Shown: piece after piece, positions 11,434-20,762 of the stretch
Numbering within the stretch: position 1 is the first letter of the stretch
How the letters are laid out: each line of letters begins with the position of its first letter
Assembly (NCBI GenBank): GCA_963753955.1
Contig: CAVWEM010000005.1
Location: forward strand, 62,001-126,000
DNA from: Methylumidiphilus sp963753955
GTDB lineage: Bacteria > Pseudomonadota > Gammaproteobacteria > Methylococcales > Methylococcaceae
Reading direction: 5' to 3'
DNA: 64,000 nt
Notes under the pieces: model-generated
What the model was told of the DNA's origin: nothing
The model's database searches: none
What the model saw: the letters and a program-made list of their open reading frames with translations, nothing else
Position numbers and translations under genes: made by a program

Positions 11434-14400
11434 GCCAGCTTCTCCAGCAACGCCGCCACAAACTCGATCTTGCTTTCGGCGTCGGCGAAGGTTTGGATGA
11501 AGCGCAGCTTGTCGGGGCCGTCCAGCTTGTAGATTTTAGGCTGTTGCTGGATGAGGAGGAGGATTTGCATCGGGTCGATGTTGGGCTTGGGTTTGAACAG
11601 GATGCGTCCTCCATTCGGCCCGGCTTCGATCTTGCGGATGCCTAGGGGTTCGGCGAGCAGCTTGAGCCGGGTGATGGCGAACAGGGTCTTGGTCGGCGGC
11701 GGCAGCAGGCCGAAACGGTCGATCATCTCCACTTGCAAGGCGCGGATGGATTCCTCGTCCTTGGCGTTGGCGATGCGCTTGTACAACACCAGGCGGGCAT
11801 GCACATCGAACAGATAGTCGTCGGGGATCAGCGCGGGGCTTTGCAGGTCGATCTCCGGCCCGCATGTCCATAGGCGCGTCCAATTCAGGCTGCTTGCCGG
11901 ATTTGAGCGCGTTGACGGCTCGTTCCAGCAGTTCAGAATAGAGGCTGAAGCCGATTTCGTGGATCTCGCCGCTCTGCTCGTCGCCCAGCAATTCGCCCGC
12001 GCCGCGTATTTCCATATCATGGGAAGAAATCAAAAAGCCCGCGCCCAGCTCGCCCGAGGCTTCGATGGCTTCCAGGCGTTTGATGGCGTCGCCGCTCATC
12101 AAAGTTTTAGGAGGCACCAATAGATAGGCATAGGCGCGGTGGTGGGATCGTCCCACCCGTCCTCGCAACTGGTGCAACTGGGCCAGGCCGAGCTGGTCGG
12201 CGCGGTTGATGAGGATGGTGTTGGCGCTGGGCACGTCGATGCCGCTTTCAATGATCGTGGTGGCGAGGAGCACGTTGAAACGCTGATGGTAGAAATCCTT
12301 CATGATGCGCTCCAATTCGTTCTCTGGCATCTGTCCGTGGGCGTGCTGGATGCGGGCCTGGGGAACCAGCTTTTCCAACTCACGCTGGAGCTTCTCCATG
12401 GTTTCGATCTTGTTGTGCAGGAAGTACACCTGCCCGCCGCGCTTGATCTCGCGCAGGATGGCCTCCTGCACTAGGGCGTCGGACCATTCGCTGACAAAAG
12501 TCTGGATGGCATGGCGGTTCGGCGGCGGGGTGGCGATGATGGAGATGTCGCGTAGTCCTCCCAAGGCCATATTCAAAGTGCGCGGTATTGGCGTGGCGGT
12601 GAGGGTGAGGAAGTCCAGCTCGCTGCGCAGCTTTTTGAAATGCTCCTTCTGGGCCACGCCGAAACGGTGTTCCTCGTCGATGATGACTAGCCCCAGATTC
12701 TTAAAGAGGATGTCTTTTTGCAGAAGCTTGTGGGTGCCGATGAGGATGTCGATCTTGCCTTCTTCGGCGGCTTGCGCGAATTGTTCCTGTTGCTTTTTGC
12801 CGACGAAGCGGGACATGACCTCAATGCGGATCGGCCAGTCGGCGAAGCGGTCGCGGAAGTTCTGCCAGTGCTGCTGGGCTAGCAAAGTGGTGGGCACCAG
12901 CACCGCCGTCTGCTTGCCGTTCTGCGCAGCGATGAAGGCGGCGCGCATCGCCACTTCGGTCTTGCCGAAACCGACATCGCCGCAGACCACGCGATCCATC
13001 GGGCGCTTGCCAGCCATGTCCTTGATGACGTCGAGAATGGCGTTTTCCTGGTCAGGGGTTTCCTCGAAGGGGAAGCCTGCGGAGAAGGCTGCGTAGTCCT
13101 CGGTCTGCGTGTCAAAGGCATGGCCTTTTTTCGCCTCGCGCTTGGCGTAAATATCCAGCAATTCGGCGGCCACGTCACGGGCGCGTTCCATGGCCTTGCG
13201 CTTGAGCTTGCCCCATTGCTCGCCGCCCAGCTTGTGCAAGGGGGCACCATCCTCGTCGGCGCCGCTATAACGGCTGACCCAGTGCAGAGAGGACACCGGC
13301 ACGTAGAGCTTGTCGCCATGGGCATATTCCAGGGTGAGGAATTCCGCGTCGATGCCGCCTATGGTCAGCCGCTGCAATCCCAGATAACGTCCCACGCCAT
13401 GTTCTTGGTGCACCACGGGCGATCCGACCTCCAACTCCTCCAGGTTGCGCATCAACGCGCCCAGGTCGCGTTCCACCACTTTGCGGCGGCGGCGTTGCTG
13501 CACCTTCTCGCCGGTCAACTGGGTTTCGGTGATGATGGCCAGCGACGGGTCGGTCAGCCAAAGGCCGTGGTCCAGCGGGGCCACCAACAGGCACAGCTCG
13601 TTTTCGGCGCCGATGAAATCTTGCCACGATTCGATGACCCTTGGCCGGATGGCGTTTTTGCCCAGGGTTTCCAGCAAGGCTTCGCGATGCGCCGGCGGTT
13701 TCCGCCACGAATAGGCATTTTCCGGGAAAGTCCTCCAGGAAATCCCGAAGGGCTTTGGCCGGCTGTTTCAGCTTCACATCCAGGGCAAGATTAGGCAGGG
13801 GGCGGCAGGCAAAGCTTGTCGAAGGAAGCCGGGTTTCGGCCAATTCCGCAGCTATCAGAATACGCGGGTGCCGCTCCAGCCGCGTGTGCAGTTCGTCTGG
13901 ACTGATATAGAGTGTCTCCACGGGCAAGGCAGGCCGGTCGATATTGCCCTTGCGTAGCATGTGACGGTTTTGCGCTTCCTCGAAAAAGTCTACCGCCGCC
14001 GCTTCCACTTCCCCACGCAAGACAAAGGCGGTGTCCTTGGGCAGATAGTCGAATAGGGTTTCCGTGTGCTCCACGAACAACGGCAGATAATATTCCACGC
14101 CGCCAGGGGCTATCCCTTTGCTGACATCCTGATAGAGCGCGTTGTTTGCAGGCAGCCCTTCGAATTGCGTCCGATAGCGGCGGCGGAACTGTTTGATCGC
14201 CTCCTCATCAAAGGGAAATTCGCGTGCGGGGAAGAGGTTGATGGAATCCACCTTCTCTTTGGATCGCTGGGTTTCCGGGTCGAAAGTGCGGATGGATTCG
14301 ATGTCTTCGTCGAACAGCTCAATGCGGTAAGGCGTGTTGCAACCCATGGGGAACAGATCGAGAATGGCCCCGCGTATGGCGAACTCGCCATGCCGCATGA

Positions 14401-14887
14401 CCTGGGAAACGCATTGGTAGCCCACGCTTTCCAGCCGTCTTCGGGTTGCGTCCATCCGCAGTATCCCGCCCACTTTAACCATCACGCTGTTGGCCAGGAT
14501 ATGGGTGCGCGGCGCCAGCTTTTGCATCAGTGTGGCGGCTGTCGCCACCAGCACGCCACGGCGGATTTCTGGCAGCCGTGCCAGGGTCTTGATCCGTTGG
14601 GAGACGATTTCCGGCAGCGGCGAAAACACATCGTAAGGCAGGGTTTCCCAGTCAGGGAACTGTAGCACGGGCAATTCGTCGCCCAAGAAAAAACGTAACT
14701 CATGCTCAAGCCTCAGCATGGTTTGCATGTCGGGGGTGACGACGAGGAACAGGCGGCGGTCGCCATTCACTGCCTCAGCCAAGGCAAGGGAATCGCCGCA
14801 GCCGTGCAACTCCCGCCAGACTTGGGCGTCAGCCGATGTTGCTATGGTGGATGGAGGGAGTAGGGTGGGCGGGTTTGGCCTGGTCAT
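11430..14887 (-). CDS. mfd: Transcription-repair coupling factor, two frameshifts
   Basis: Mfd removes RNA polymerase stalled at lesions and recruits UvrA. Three frame pieces read in order on the minus strand. 14887 to about 13697 holds the UvrB-like domains (LPVLQFPDWETLPYD, IVSQRIKTLARL, GAILDLFP). About 13697 to about 11860 holds the RNAP-interacting domain (HGVGRYLGL) and the RecG-like translocase with Walker A GDVGFGKTEVAMRAAF, DEEH box, TATPIPRTL and QLRGRVGRS. About 11860 to 11430 is the C-terminal autoinhibitory domain. The first junction fits one extra base in the codon after ETAG; the second follows APMDM. The summed length is normal for Mfd (about 1150 residues), so I infer consensus errors. 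Confidence 0.9.
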
Positions 14888-15101
14888 GGGATAGGGATTG
14901 TTTCATTGGGTTCCGAAGGCTGTGCGCTGGAAGTGTTCCGTTCCGGCGCAGGCCAAACATTCTACGCGAGGCGGCGATGTTTACTCCACAATTTCTGTTT
15001 TTGTCCCCACGGGCGCGGATTCCGCAGAGATGTGCCAAGGAATGCCGCGGCACGATGGAACCGGCATATCGCATCGCCAAAGAAATATTTTCAAGATAGG
15101 G
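14888..15101. other. Intergenic region between mfd and the H-NS-like gene
   Basis: The divergent spacing between the mfd start and the H-NS-like gene start is about 300 bases. Apart from the promoter-like boxes noted separately I see no RNA gene, repeat or convincing ORF here; short open frames in this stretch lack family resemblance. Confidence 0.4.
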
Positions 15102-15130
15102 TTTATATTCTGAAAAGAATCCCATATAAT
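15102..15130 (+). promoter_or_regulatory. Putative sigma70 promoter for the H-NS-like gene
   Basis: A perfect -10 box TATAAT at 15125-15130 lies 17 bases after TTTATA (15102-15107), a weak -35. The surroundings are AT-rich. It sits about 60 bases before the H-NS-like start codon at 15191, a typical leader length. Confidence 0.5.
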
Positions 15131-15190
15131 GCTTCTGTCTGGTTGAAAGACTAACTAATCCTGTAATCCTGTGAATGAAAGAGGCTCCTT

Positions 15191-15523
15191 ATGACCGCTA
15201 ACCTCAATGAACTGCATGAACTTTCCGAATCGCAGCTTGCCGCCGTGATCGATAATGCGCAAAAGGCATTGCGTGACAGGCAAGATGGCAAACGCAAAGA
15301 GGGTATCGCAAAGATCAGGGAGATCGCCGCATCCATCGGTGTGACTGTCGATTTCTCCGAACCGAACAGCAGCAGATATTCGCCCAGAAAAGGCGGCAAG
15401 GTCGCGGTGAAATATCAAAATCCAGCCAATCCTTCGAACAAATGGACAGGGCGCGGCATGAAGCCAAAATGGTTGCGCGAACTCGTCGAGCAAGGGCATC
15501 GACTGGAAGAATTTGCGCTTTAA
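15191..15523 (+). CDS. H-NS histone-like nucleoid protein
   Basis: 110 residues. The N-terminal half is a helical oligomerisation region (LHELSESQLAAVIDNAQKAL). The C-terminus carries the H-NS/HvrA DNA-binding core YQNPANPSNKWTGRGMKPKW, in which TGRGMKPKW is the minor-groove-binding loop. The organisation matches small H-NS paralogs of beta- and gammaproteobacteria that silence AT-rich DNA. A Shine-Dalgarno GAAAGAGG precedes the ATG. A hairpin follows the stop. Confidence 0.88.
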   Translation: MTANLNELHELSESQLAAVIDNAQKALRDRQDGKRKEGIAKIREIAASIGVTVDFSEPNSSRYSPRKGGKVAVKYQNPANPSNKWTGRGMKPKWLRELVEQGHRLEEFAL

Positions 15524-15565
15524 TAATAAAGCCTGGCGCGGCATTCCCGCTGTTGAGTGTGCCAA

Positions 15566-15599
15566 AGACCCTCCTTGCCATTGCGGCAATGGAGGGTCT
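15566..15599 (+). terminator. Hairpin after the H-NS-like gene
   Basis: AGACCCTCCTTGCC pairs with GGCAATGGAGGGTCT across a five-base loop, with one bulged T. There is no strong T-tract behind it, so it may be a weak or bidirectional terminator or an mRNA 3'-end stabiliser. Confidence 0.55.
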
Positions 15600-15667
15600 G
15601 CCTTTAGTGTAGGGGTTTGAGATCGCGATCAGGAGCAATTTAAGATTTAAAAATCAAGAGGTTTAAG

Positions 15668-15835
15668 ATGAGTAAAAAATCGAGGCTATCAGGATGCGGA
15701 AGACGGAGAAACCCTGTCGCCCATCACGCCCACAAAGCCAATCGGTCAGCCGTGTTCCAGGATCGCACACGCTACCGCAGAACTGCCAAGCACAAAGGTT
15801 CGGAGCCTTTCGCAAGCCTTCTTCCCATCAGGTGA
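15668..15835 (+). CDS. Small basic protein, 55 residues
   Basis: ATG at 15668 is preceded by AGAGG about eight bases upstream and the frame stops at TGA 15833-15835. The product is strongly basic (GRRRNPVAHHAHKANRS, QDRTRYRRTAKHKG). The NPVA-H-AH--N---VF-DR pattern reminds me of short conserved hypothetical proteins in gammaproteobacteria. I do not know its function; nucleic-acid or ribosome binding would be a guess from charge alone. Confidence 0.55.
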   Translation: MSKKSRLSGCGRRRNPVAHHAHKANRSAVFQDRTRYRRTAKHKGSEPFASLLPIR

Positions 15836-15877
15836 GGGATTCTTGCGAAAAGCTTTGGCCTAGGTTCGGAATGGCCG

Positions 15878-16204
15878 ATGAAAAAGCTGAATCTATTTGA
15901 ATACCCGCCGCATGATTCTGCCGCCGAACATTTCGATGTGCTGCTTCAAGCTTCGGGCTTCATGTTGGAGCGCATCGTTTCGCAAGGCCATGCCACGCCC
16001 GCAGGAGAATGGTACGACCAGAGCCGTCCCGAGTGGGTGGTTTTGTTAAAAGGTTCGGCGGGTTTGTCCTTGGAGGGAGAGGAGGAAATTCGGGTATTGG
16101 TGCCAGGGGATTATCTTTATCTTCCCGCCCATGTCCGGCACCGGGTGGAGTGGACGCAGGCGGGGGTGGGAACCGTCTGGCTGGCATTGCATCACGACGT
16201 GTGA
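15878..16204 (+). CDS. Cupin domain protein
   Basis: 108 residues forming one cupin barrel. Motif 1 is degenerate (SRPEWVVLLKGSAGLSLEGEEE) and motif 2 is clear (LVPGDYLYLPAHVRHRVEWT), with one or two histidines available for a metal. Such small single-domain cupins have varied roles and this one cannot be assigned. It ends inside the 3' end of the oppositely transcribed aldolase gene (13-base convergent overlap). Confidence 0.75.
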   Translation: MKKLNLFEYPPHDSAAEHFDVLLQASGFMLERIVSQGHATPAGEWYDQSRPEWVVLLKGSAGLSLEGEEEIRVLVPGDYLYLPAHVRHRVEWTQAGVGTVWLALHHDV

Positions 16205-16875
16205 GAGTCCGCCTTGTCGGCAATAACCATGTTCCGCTGTTCGAGTTCCACCGCCTTCGCCAAGCATTGCAGCAAGCGCATGGCAGCTTGTCTGGCATGC
16301 GCCGCAAATGCCAGCACCCCATCCTCGTGGCCCCCCATTGCGACGATTCCCATGCGGGAGCTTGAAGCGCCTGTCCCTACAGCCCGCCCCATCTCAGGTG
16401 TGCCGTAGGCGATGGACTCGCCGGTGAGGGGAACCCCCAGTTGCCGGGCATTGCGCCAGATTTCAGGGGAATGGACATGGATGACGCAGCCTGCTTGTGG
16501 AACGGCTTCATAGATCGCGCCATGGGACAGTGCCTCCGAGGATGGTTTGATCGGCCCTTCTGCCCTAAGGTGATTTTTCCCCAAGTCGAAATCCAGCACT
16601 AGGCAATAATCGGCGGGTCTCAGATATTGCTTTCCCCCGGTCTGTGTGCCGCTGATGATGAAGCGGTAGCCTCCGGTGCGGCAGCTCACATTGCCGTAGG
16701 CTAGGCCACCATAGCGAACAGGATCGCGTCCAGTCAGGCCCAGCCGGAAAAGGATTTGTCGCCAGGCGTTCAATTCCGCGAGGCAGTCGGGGCATGGCGG
16801 CTGGGCGTGGCTGAATTCCAAATCGAATTTGATGACTCCTTCGATTTCCGCAGGCGGGGCGCTGGTCGGCATCAT
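16192..16875 (-). CDS. Class II aldolase/adducin family protein
   Basis: 227 residues. The fold is recognisable from GGLAYGNVSCR (the substrate-loop GNxS motif), a central VIHVHSPEIW that supplies two metal-binding histidines, and ESIAYGTPEMGRAVG followed by MGGHEDGVLAFA, which supplies the third histidine. Relatives include fuculose-phosphate aldolase, ribulose-phosphate epimerase and methylthioribulose-phosphate dehydratase. The conserved Glu of class II aldolases in the N-terminal third is not obvious. Substrate unknown. Confidence 0.75.
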   Translation of the reverse strand: MMPTSAPPAEIEGVIKFDLEFSHAQPPCPDCLAELNAWRQILFRLGLTGRDPVRYGGLAYGNVSCRTGGYRFIISGTQTGGKQYLRPADYCLVLDFDLGKNHLRAEGPIKPSSEALSHGAIYEAVPQAGCVIHVHSPEIWRNARQLGVPLTGESIAYGTPEMGRAVGTGASSSRMGIVAMGGHEDGVLAFAAHARQAAMRLLQCLAKAVELEQRNMVIADKADSHTS

Positions 16876-17041
16876 GGCGTTGTTGAGGATGAAAAAGCCG
16901 CAAGATGGGCTTATAATAGCGCTTCGGCGGCATCCAATTTACTGTTTTTTTGCCGATGCCGAATGGCTGGGCCTGTCCCAGGCGAGGGCTTCCTGTCGGC
17001 AAACGGTAACAACCAGAGTATAATTTCAATAAATCCCACAA

Positions 17042-17126
<85 letters not shown>

Positions 17127-17263
17127 CAAACAACAAGCGCCTTGCCCCCCCCTGACAGTTTTTTTGCCGGACAGCCCGTCGGGCTTTCCTGGCAGGGGAG
17201 GGTGCGCACTTGCGCGGGCCGTTGCGAAAATTTATCCAAAAAGCTCAGTTTGAGGACCATTAA

Positions 17264-18550
17264 ATGCAAGTTTCCATCGAAACAACATCCGAATTAAGCA
17301 GAAAGATGACCGTCCAGGTTCCCGAGGAAAGAATCCAGGAACAGGTTTCCAAGAAACTCAAATCCTTGGCGGGAAAGGTCAAACTTGACGGCTTCCGCCC
17401 GGGCAAGGTGCCGCAAAGCGTGATCCAAAAACGATATGGGCAGGGTGTGCGCGAGGAGGTTTTTGCGGAATTGATCCAATCCAGCTTCTACGATGCCGTG
17501 CGCGAGGAAAAGCTGACCCCAGTGGCAGGCCCGAAAATCACCCCCGAGGCACATCAGGAAGGACAGGGGCTGAAGTACGTGGCCGATTTCGAGGTCATGC
17601 CGGAATTCGTCCTGTTTCCCCTGGAGCAGATGGAAGTCAACCGCTTCGTTTGTGAGGTGACTGAGGAGGATATGGACACCATGTTGTTGCGCCTGCGCGA
17701 ACAGCGCAAGACTTGGGCTGAGATCGGCGAACCTGCGGCCCTCGGCGACCGTGTGACCGTCCATTTCGAAGGCAAATCGGACGGGCAAGACTTCACCAAC
17801 GGAAAAGTGGAAAACTTTCCCGTGGTGCTGGGTTCCAGGCAGTTGATTCCCGGCTTTGAGGAGCAATTGGTGGGTACCGTCGTGGGTGCGCAGTTGGCCT
17901 TCATTCTGACTTTCCCGCAGGAGTATGGCGTTGAGAGCTTGGCTGGCAAGCCTGCTGACTTTTCGGTCGAAGTCGTCAAAGTCGAGCAAAGCCAATTGCC
18001 CGAGCTGGACAGCGAGTTCGTAGCGCTGTTTGGGGTCGAGGACGGCGACGTGGGGATTTTCCGCGCCGAAATCAAGACCAGCATGGAACGCGAAATGAAG
18101 CGGGTTCTGGCGGCCAAGGCTAAGGATTCGGTGATGGAAGAACTGTACCGGCGCAACGCCTCGTTGAACCTGCCCACTGTTTTGGTCAATGAAGAATTGA
18201 AGAGTCTGCTCAATTCCCTTAGGGAAGAGGCCAAAAAGCGCAAGCAGCCCTTCGACGAAGCCTCCGCGAGGGAGCATTTCCTGTCGGTGGCCCGACGCCG
18301 TGTGGCCCTTGGCCTTTTGCTTAACCGGATCATCGAAACCGACCAGGTGAAAGTGGATTCCAACCGAGTGCGCACTGCCATTGATGATCTGGCTGTCAGC
18401 TATGAAAATCCACAAGAGGTGGTGAACTGGTACTATTCCAACCGAGACCAACTGACCCAGGTGCAGAACATGGTCATCGAGGACCAAGTGGTCGACATCA
18501 TCCTCTCGCGGGCAAAAGTCAACGAACGCAAATCGGTTTCAAGGAACTGA
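17264..18550 (+). CDS. tig: Trigger factor chaperone and prolyl isomerase
   Basis: 428 residues, standard for the family. The N-terminal ribosome-docking loop is GFRPGKVP at about residues 43-50. The FKBP-type PPIase domain follows at about 150-245 (GDRVTVHFEGKSDGQ, FPVVLGSRQLIPGFEEQLVG). The C-terminal helical chaperone arms include MEELYRRNASLNLPTVLVNEE. It is first in the quality-control block and, unlike its four downstream neighbours, has an unbroken frame. Confidence 0.96.
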   Translation: MQVSIETTSELSRKMTVQVPEERIQEQVSKKLKSLAGKVKLDGFRPGKVPQSVIQKRYGQGVREEVFAELIQSSFYDAVREEKLTPVAGPKITPEAHQEGQGLKYVADFEVMPEFVLFPLEQMEVNRFVCEVTEEDMDTMLLRLREQRKTWAEIGEPAALGDRVTVHFEGKSDGQDFTNGKVENFPVVLGSRQLIPGFEEQLVGTVVGAQLAFILTFPQEYGVESLAGKPADFSVEVVKVEQSQLPELDSEFVALFGVEDGDVGIFRAEIKTSMEREMKRVLAAKAKDSVMEELYRRNASLNLPTVLVNEELKSLLNSLREEAKKRKQPFDEASAREHFLSVARRRVALGLLLNRIIETDQVKVDSNRVRTAIDDLAVSYENPQEVVNWYYSNRDQLTQVQNMVIEDQVVDIILSRAKVNERKSVSRN

Positions 18551-18611
18551 TGCAGCCGCAGGCCGATGTCGTCCAGGCATGAGGCTGCGTGAATATCCTA
18601 CAGGTGAATCT

Positions 18612-19236
18612 ATGAAACATAACGAAACCCAAGCAGCGGGCGGACTTGTGCCCATCGTCATCGAGCAGTCCGCACGGGGCGAGAGGGCGTTTGATATTTA
18701 TTCCCGCCTGTTCAAAGAGCGCGTCATTTTCCTGGTGGGGCCGGTCGAGGACTACATGGCGAACCTGGTTGTGGCCCAGATGTTGTTCCTTGAGTCGGAA
18801 AATCCGGACAAAGACATCCATCTTTACATCAATTCGCCGGGCGGCTTGGTGACGGCGGGGTTCGCCATCTACGACACCATGCAGTTCATCAAGCCCGATG
18901 TCAGCACTCTTTGCATTGGCCAGGCGGCCAGCATGGGTGCCCTGTTGTTGGCGGGCGGCGCGGCGGGAAAACGTTACTGCCTTCCCCATTCCAGGGTGAT
19001 GATCCACCAGCCCTTGGGCGGTTTCCAAGGACAAGCCAGCGACATTCGACATCCATGCGAAGGAAATTCTTGCCGTGCGCGAGCGCCTAAACAAGATTCT
19101 GGCCAAGCACAGTGGGCAGCCCCTGGAGAAGATCCAGGCCGACACGGACCGGGATAACTTTATGAGTGGTGAAGAGGCCGTCCAGTATGGCCTAATCGAC
19201 AAGGTTCTCGTCAACCGCCAGGTGTCGGCGGCCTGA
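18612..19236 (+). CDS. clpP: ATP-dependent Clp protease proteolytic subunit, one frameshift
   Basis: The serine peptidase of the ClpXP machine. The start ATG at 18612 gives VPIVIEQSARGERAFDIYSR, the normal N-terminus. The nucleophile is Ser in GQAASMGALLLAGG, the histidine is in LPHSRVMIHQPLGG, and the Asp lies in the second fragment (DTDRDNFMSGEEAVQYGLID). The frame breaks near 19047 after GQASDI: removing one base between ATT and GAC restores the usual DIHAKEILAVRERLN and an end at TGA 19234-19236. Total length is about 207 residues, normal for ClpP. Confidence 0.93.
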
Positions 19237-19342
19237 TCCGGCAGCTGGATACAGGCCTGTCGGCGCGCGTCGGCGGGCGTATTGTGATGATAGCGATGCT
19301 GCGCATAGTAACGGGGCATCCGATTGAGGTTAGGGGGTAGCG

Positions 19343-20616
19343 ATGAGTGACGATAAAAGCGGCAAGGAAGGAGGCGGCAAGCTTCTTTACTGTTCTTTTT
19401 GCGGAAAAAGCCAGCATGAGGTCCGAAAACTTATTGCCGGCCCCGCCGTTTTCGTGTGTGACGAATGCGTGGAACTGTGCAACGACATCATTCGCGAGGA
19501 GTTGGAGGAAAACGTCTCAGGAAACTCGGACAAACTACCCAGGCCGAAGGAAATCAAGCATGTCCTCGACGAATATGTGATTGGCCAGGAAAAGGCCAAA
19601 CGCATCCTGGCCGTGGCTGTTTACAATCACTACAAGCGGCTGCGGTCACAGGGCAGGAAGCACGAAGTCGAGCTGGCGAAGAGCAATATCCTGTTGATCG
19701 GGCCGACCGGCTCCGGCAAGACGTTGCTGGCGGAGACTCTGGCTCGACTGTTGGACGTGCCTTTCACCATCGCCGACGCCACCACGCTGACCGAGGCGGG
19801 ATACGTGGGCGAGGATGTGGAGAACATCATCCAGAAAATCCTCCAGAAATGCGATTATGACGTGGCCAAGGCCGAGTCCGGCATCGTTTATATTGACGAG
19901 ATCGACAAGATTTCGCGCAAGTCCGATAATCCCTCCATCACCCGCGATGTTTCCGGCGAAGGTGTGCAGCAGGCGCTGCTCAAGCTGATCGAAGGCACCG
20001 TCGCCTCGGTGCCGCCGCGGGCGGTCGCAAGCATCCCCAGCAGGAATTCCTGCAGGTCAACACGGCCAATATCCTGTTCATCTGCGGTGGTGCCTTCGCC
20101 GGTTTGGACAAAATCATTAGCGCGCGTTCGGAAAAGGGCGGCATCGGTTTTTCCGCCGAGGTCAAAAGCAAAGACGAGCGCCGCAATGTCGGGCAGGTTC
20201 TGGCCGACGTGGAGGCCGAGGACTTGATCCGCTACGGGATTATCCCCGAGTTTGTGGGCCGTCTTCCGGTGGTTGCCACCTTGGAGGAGTTGGACCAGGA
20301 GGCATTGGTGAAGATATTGACCGAGCCCAAAAACGCCTTGGTCAAGCAGTACAAGAAATTGTTTGAGATGGAAGGCTGCGACCTTGAAATCCGCGACGAC
20401 GCCCTCAGAACTGTGGCCATACGCGCGATGGAAAGGAAGACGGGGGCAAGAGGGTTGCGCACCATTCTCGAACATACTCTACTTGACACAATGTATGAGC
20501 TGCCTTCCACAGACCATATTTCCAAAGTGGTCATTGACGAAAAGGTGGTGAAGGGGGAAACCCAGCCTTACCTGATCTATAAAACCGACGAAAAGCTGTT
20601 GGCTTCGGCGGAATAG
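19343..20616 (+). CDS. clpX: ATP-dependent Clp protease ATPase subunit, one frameshift
   Basis: AAA+ unfoldase for ClpP. The N-terminal C4 zinc domain is LLYCSFCGKS...VFVCDECVELC. Walker A is GPTGSGKTLLAETLA, Walker B is IVYIDEIDKI, and the pore loop is EAGYVGEDVEN. The frame breaks near 20020 in the segment normally reading PPQGGRKHPQQEFLQ (one base missing). It resumes with NTANILFICGGAFAGLDKII, sensor-region GIIPEFVGRLPVVA and ERKTGARGLRTILE. The stop is at 20616. Domain order and total length (about 424 residues) match ClpX. Confidence 0.94.
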
Positions 20617-20762
20617 AAGTGTTGCCAAAGCTGTCCCTTTCCTTCGGTGATCCCCAGTTTCTCACGCTAGCACGATGAGGATTCGTCCGGCTTGGCCTCG
20701 CCCTGTTAGGCAGGCCATGCCGGATCGTCATCGCTCCCTGGCCCTATCAAAGGTTTCCCCTT

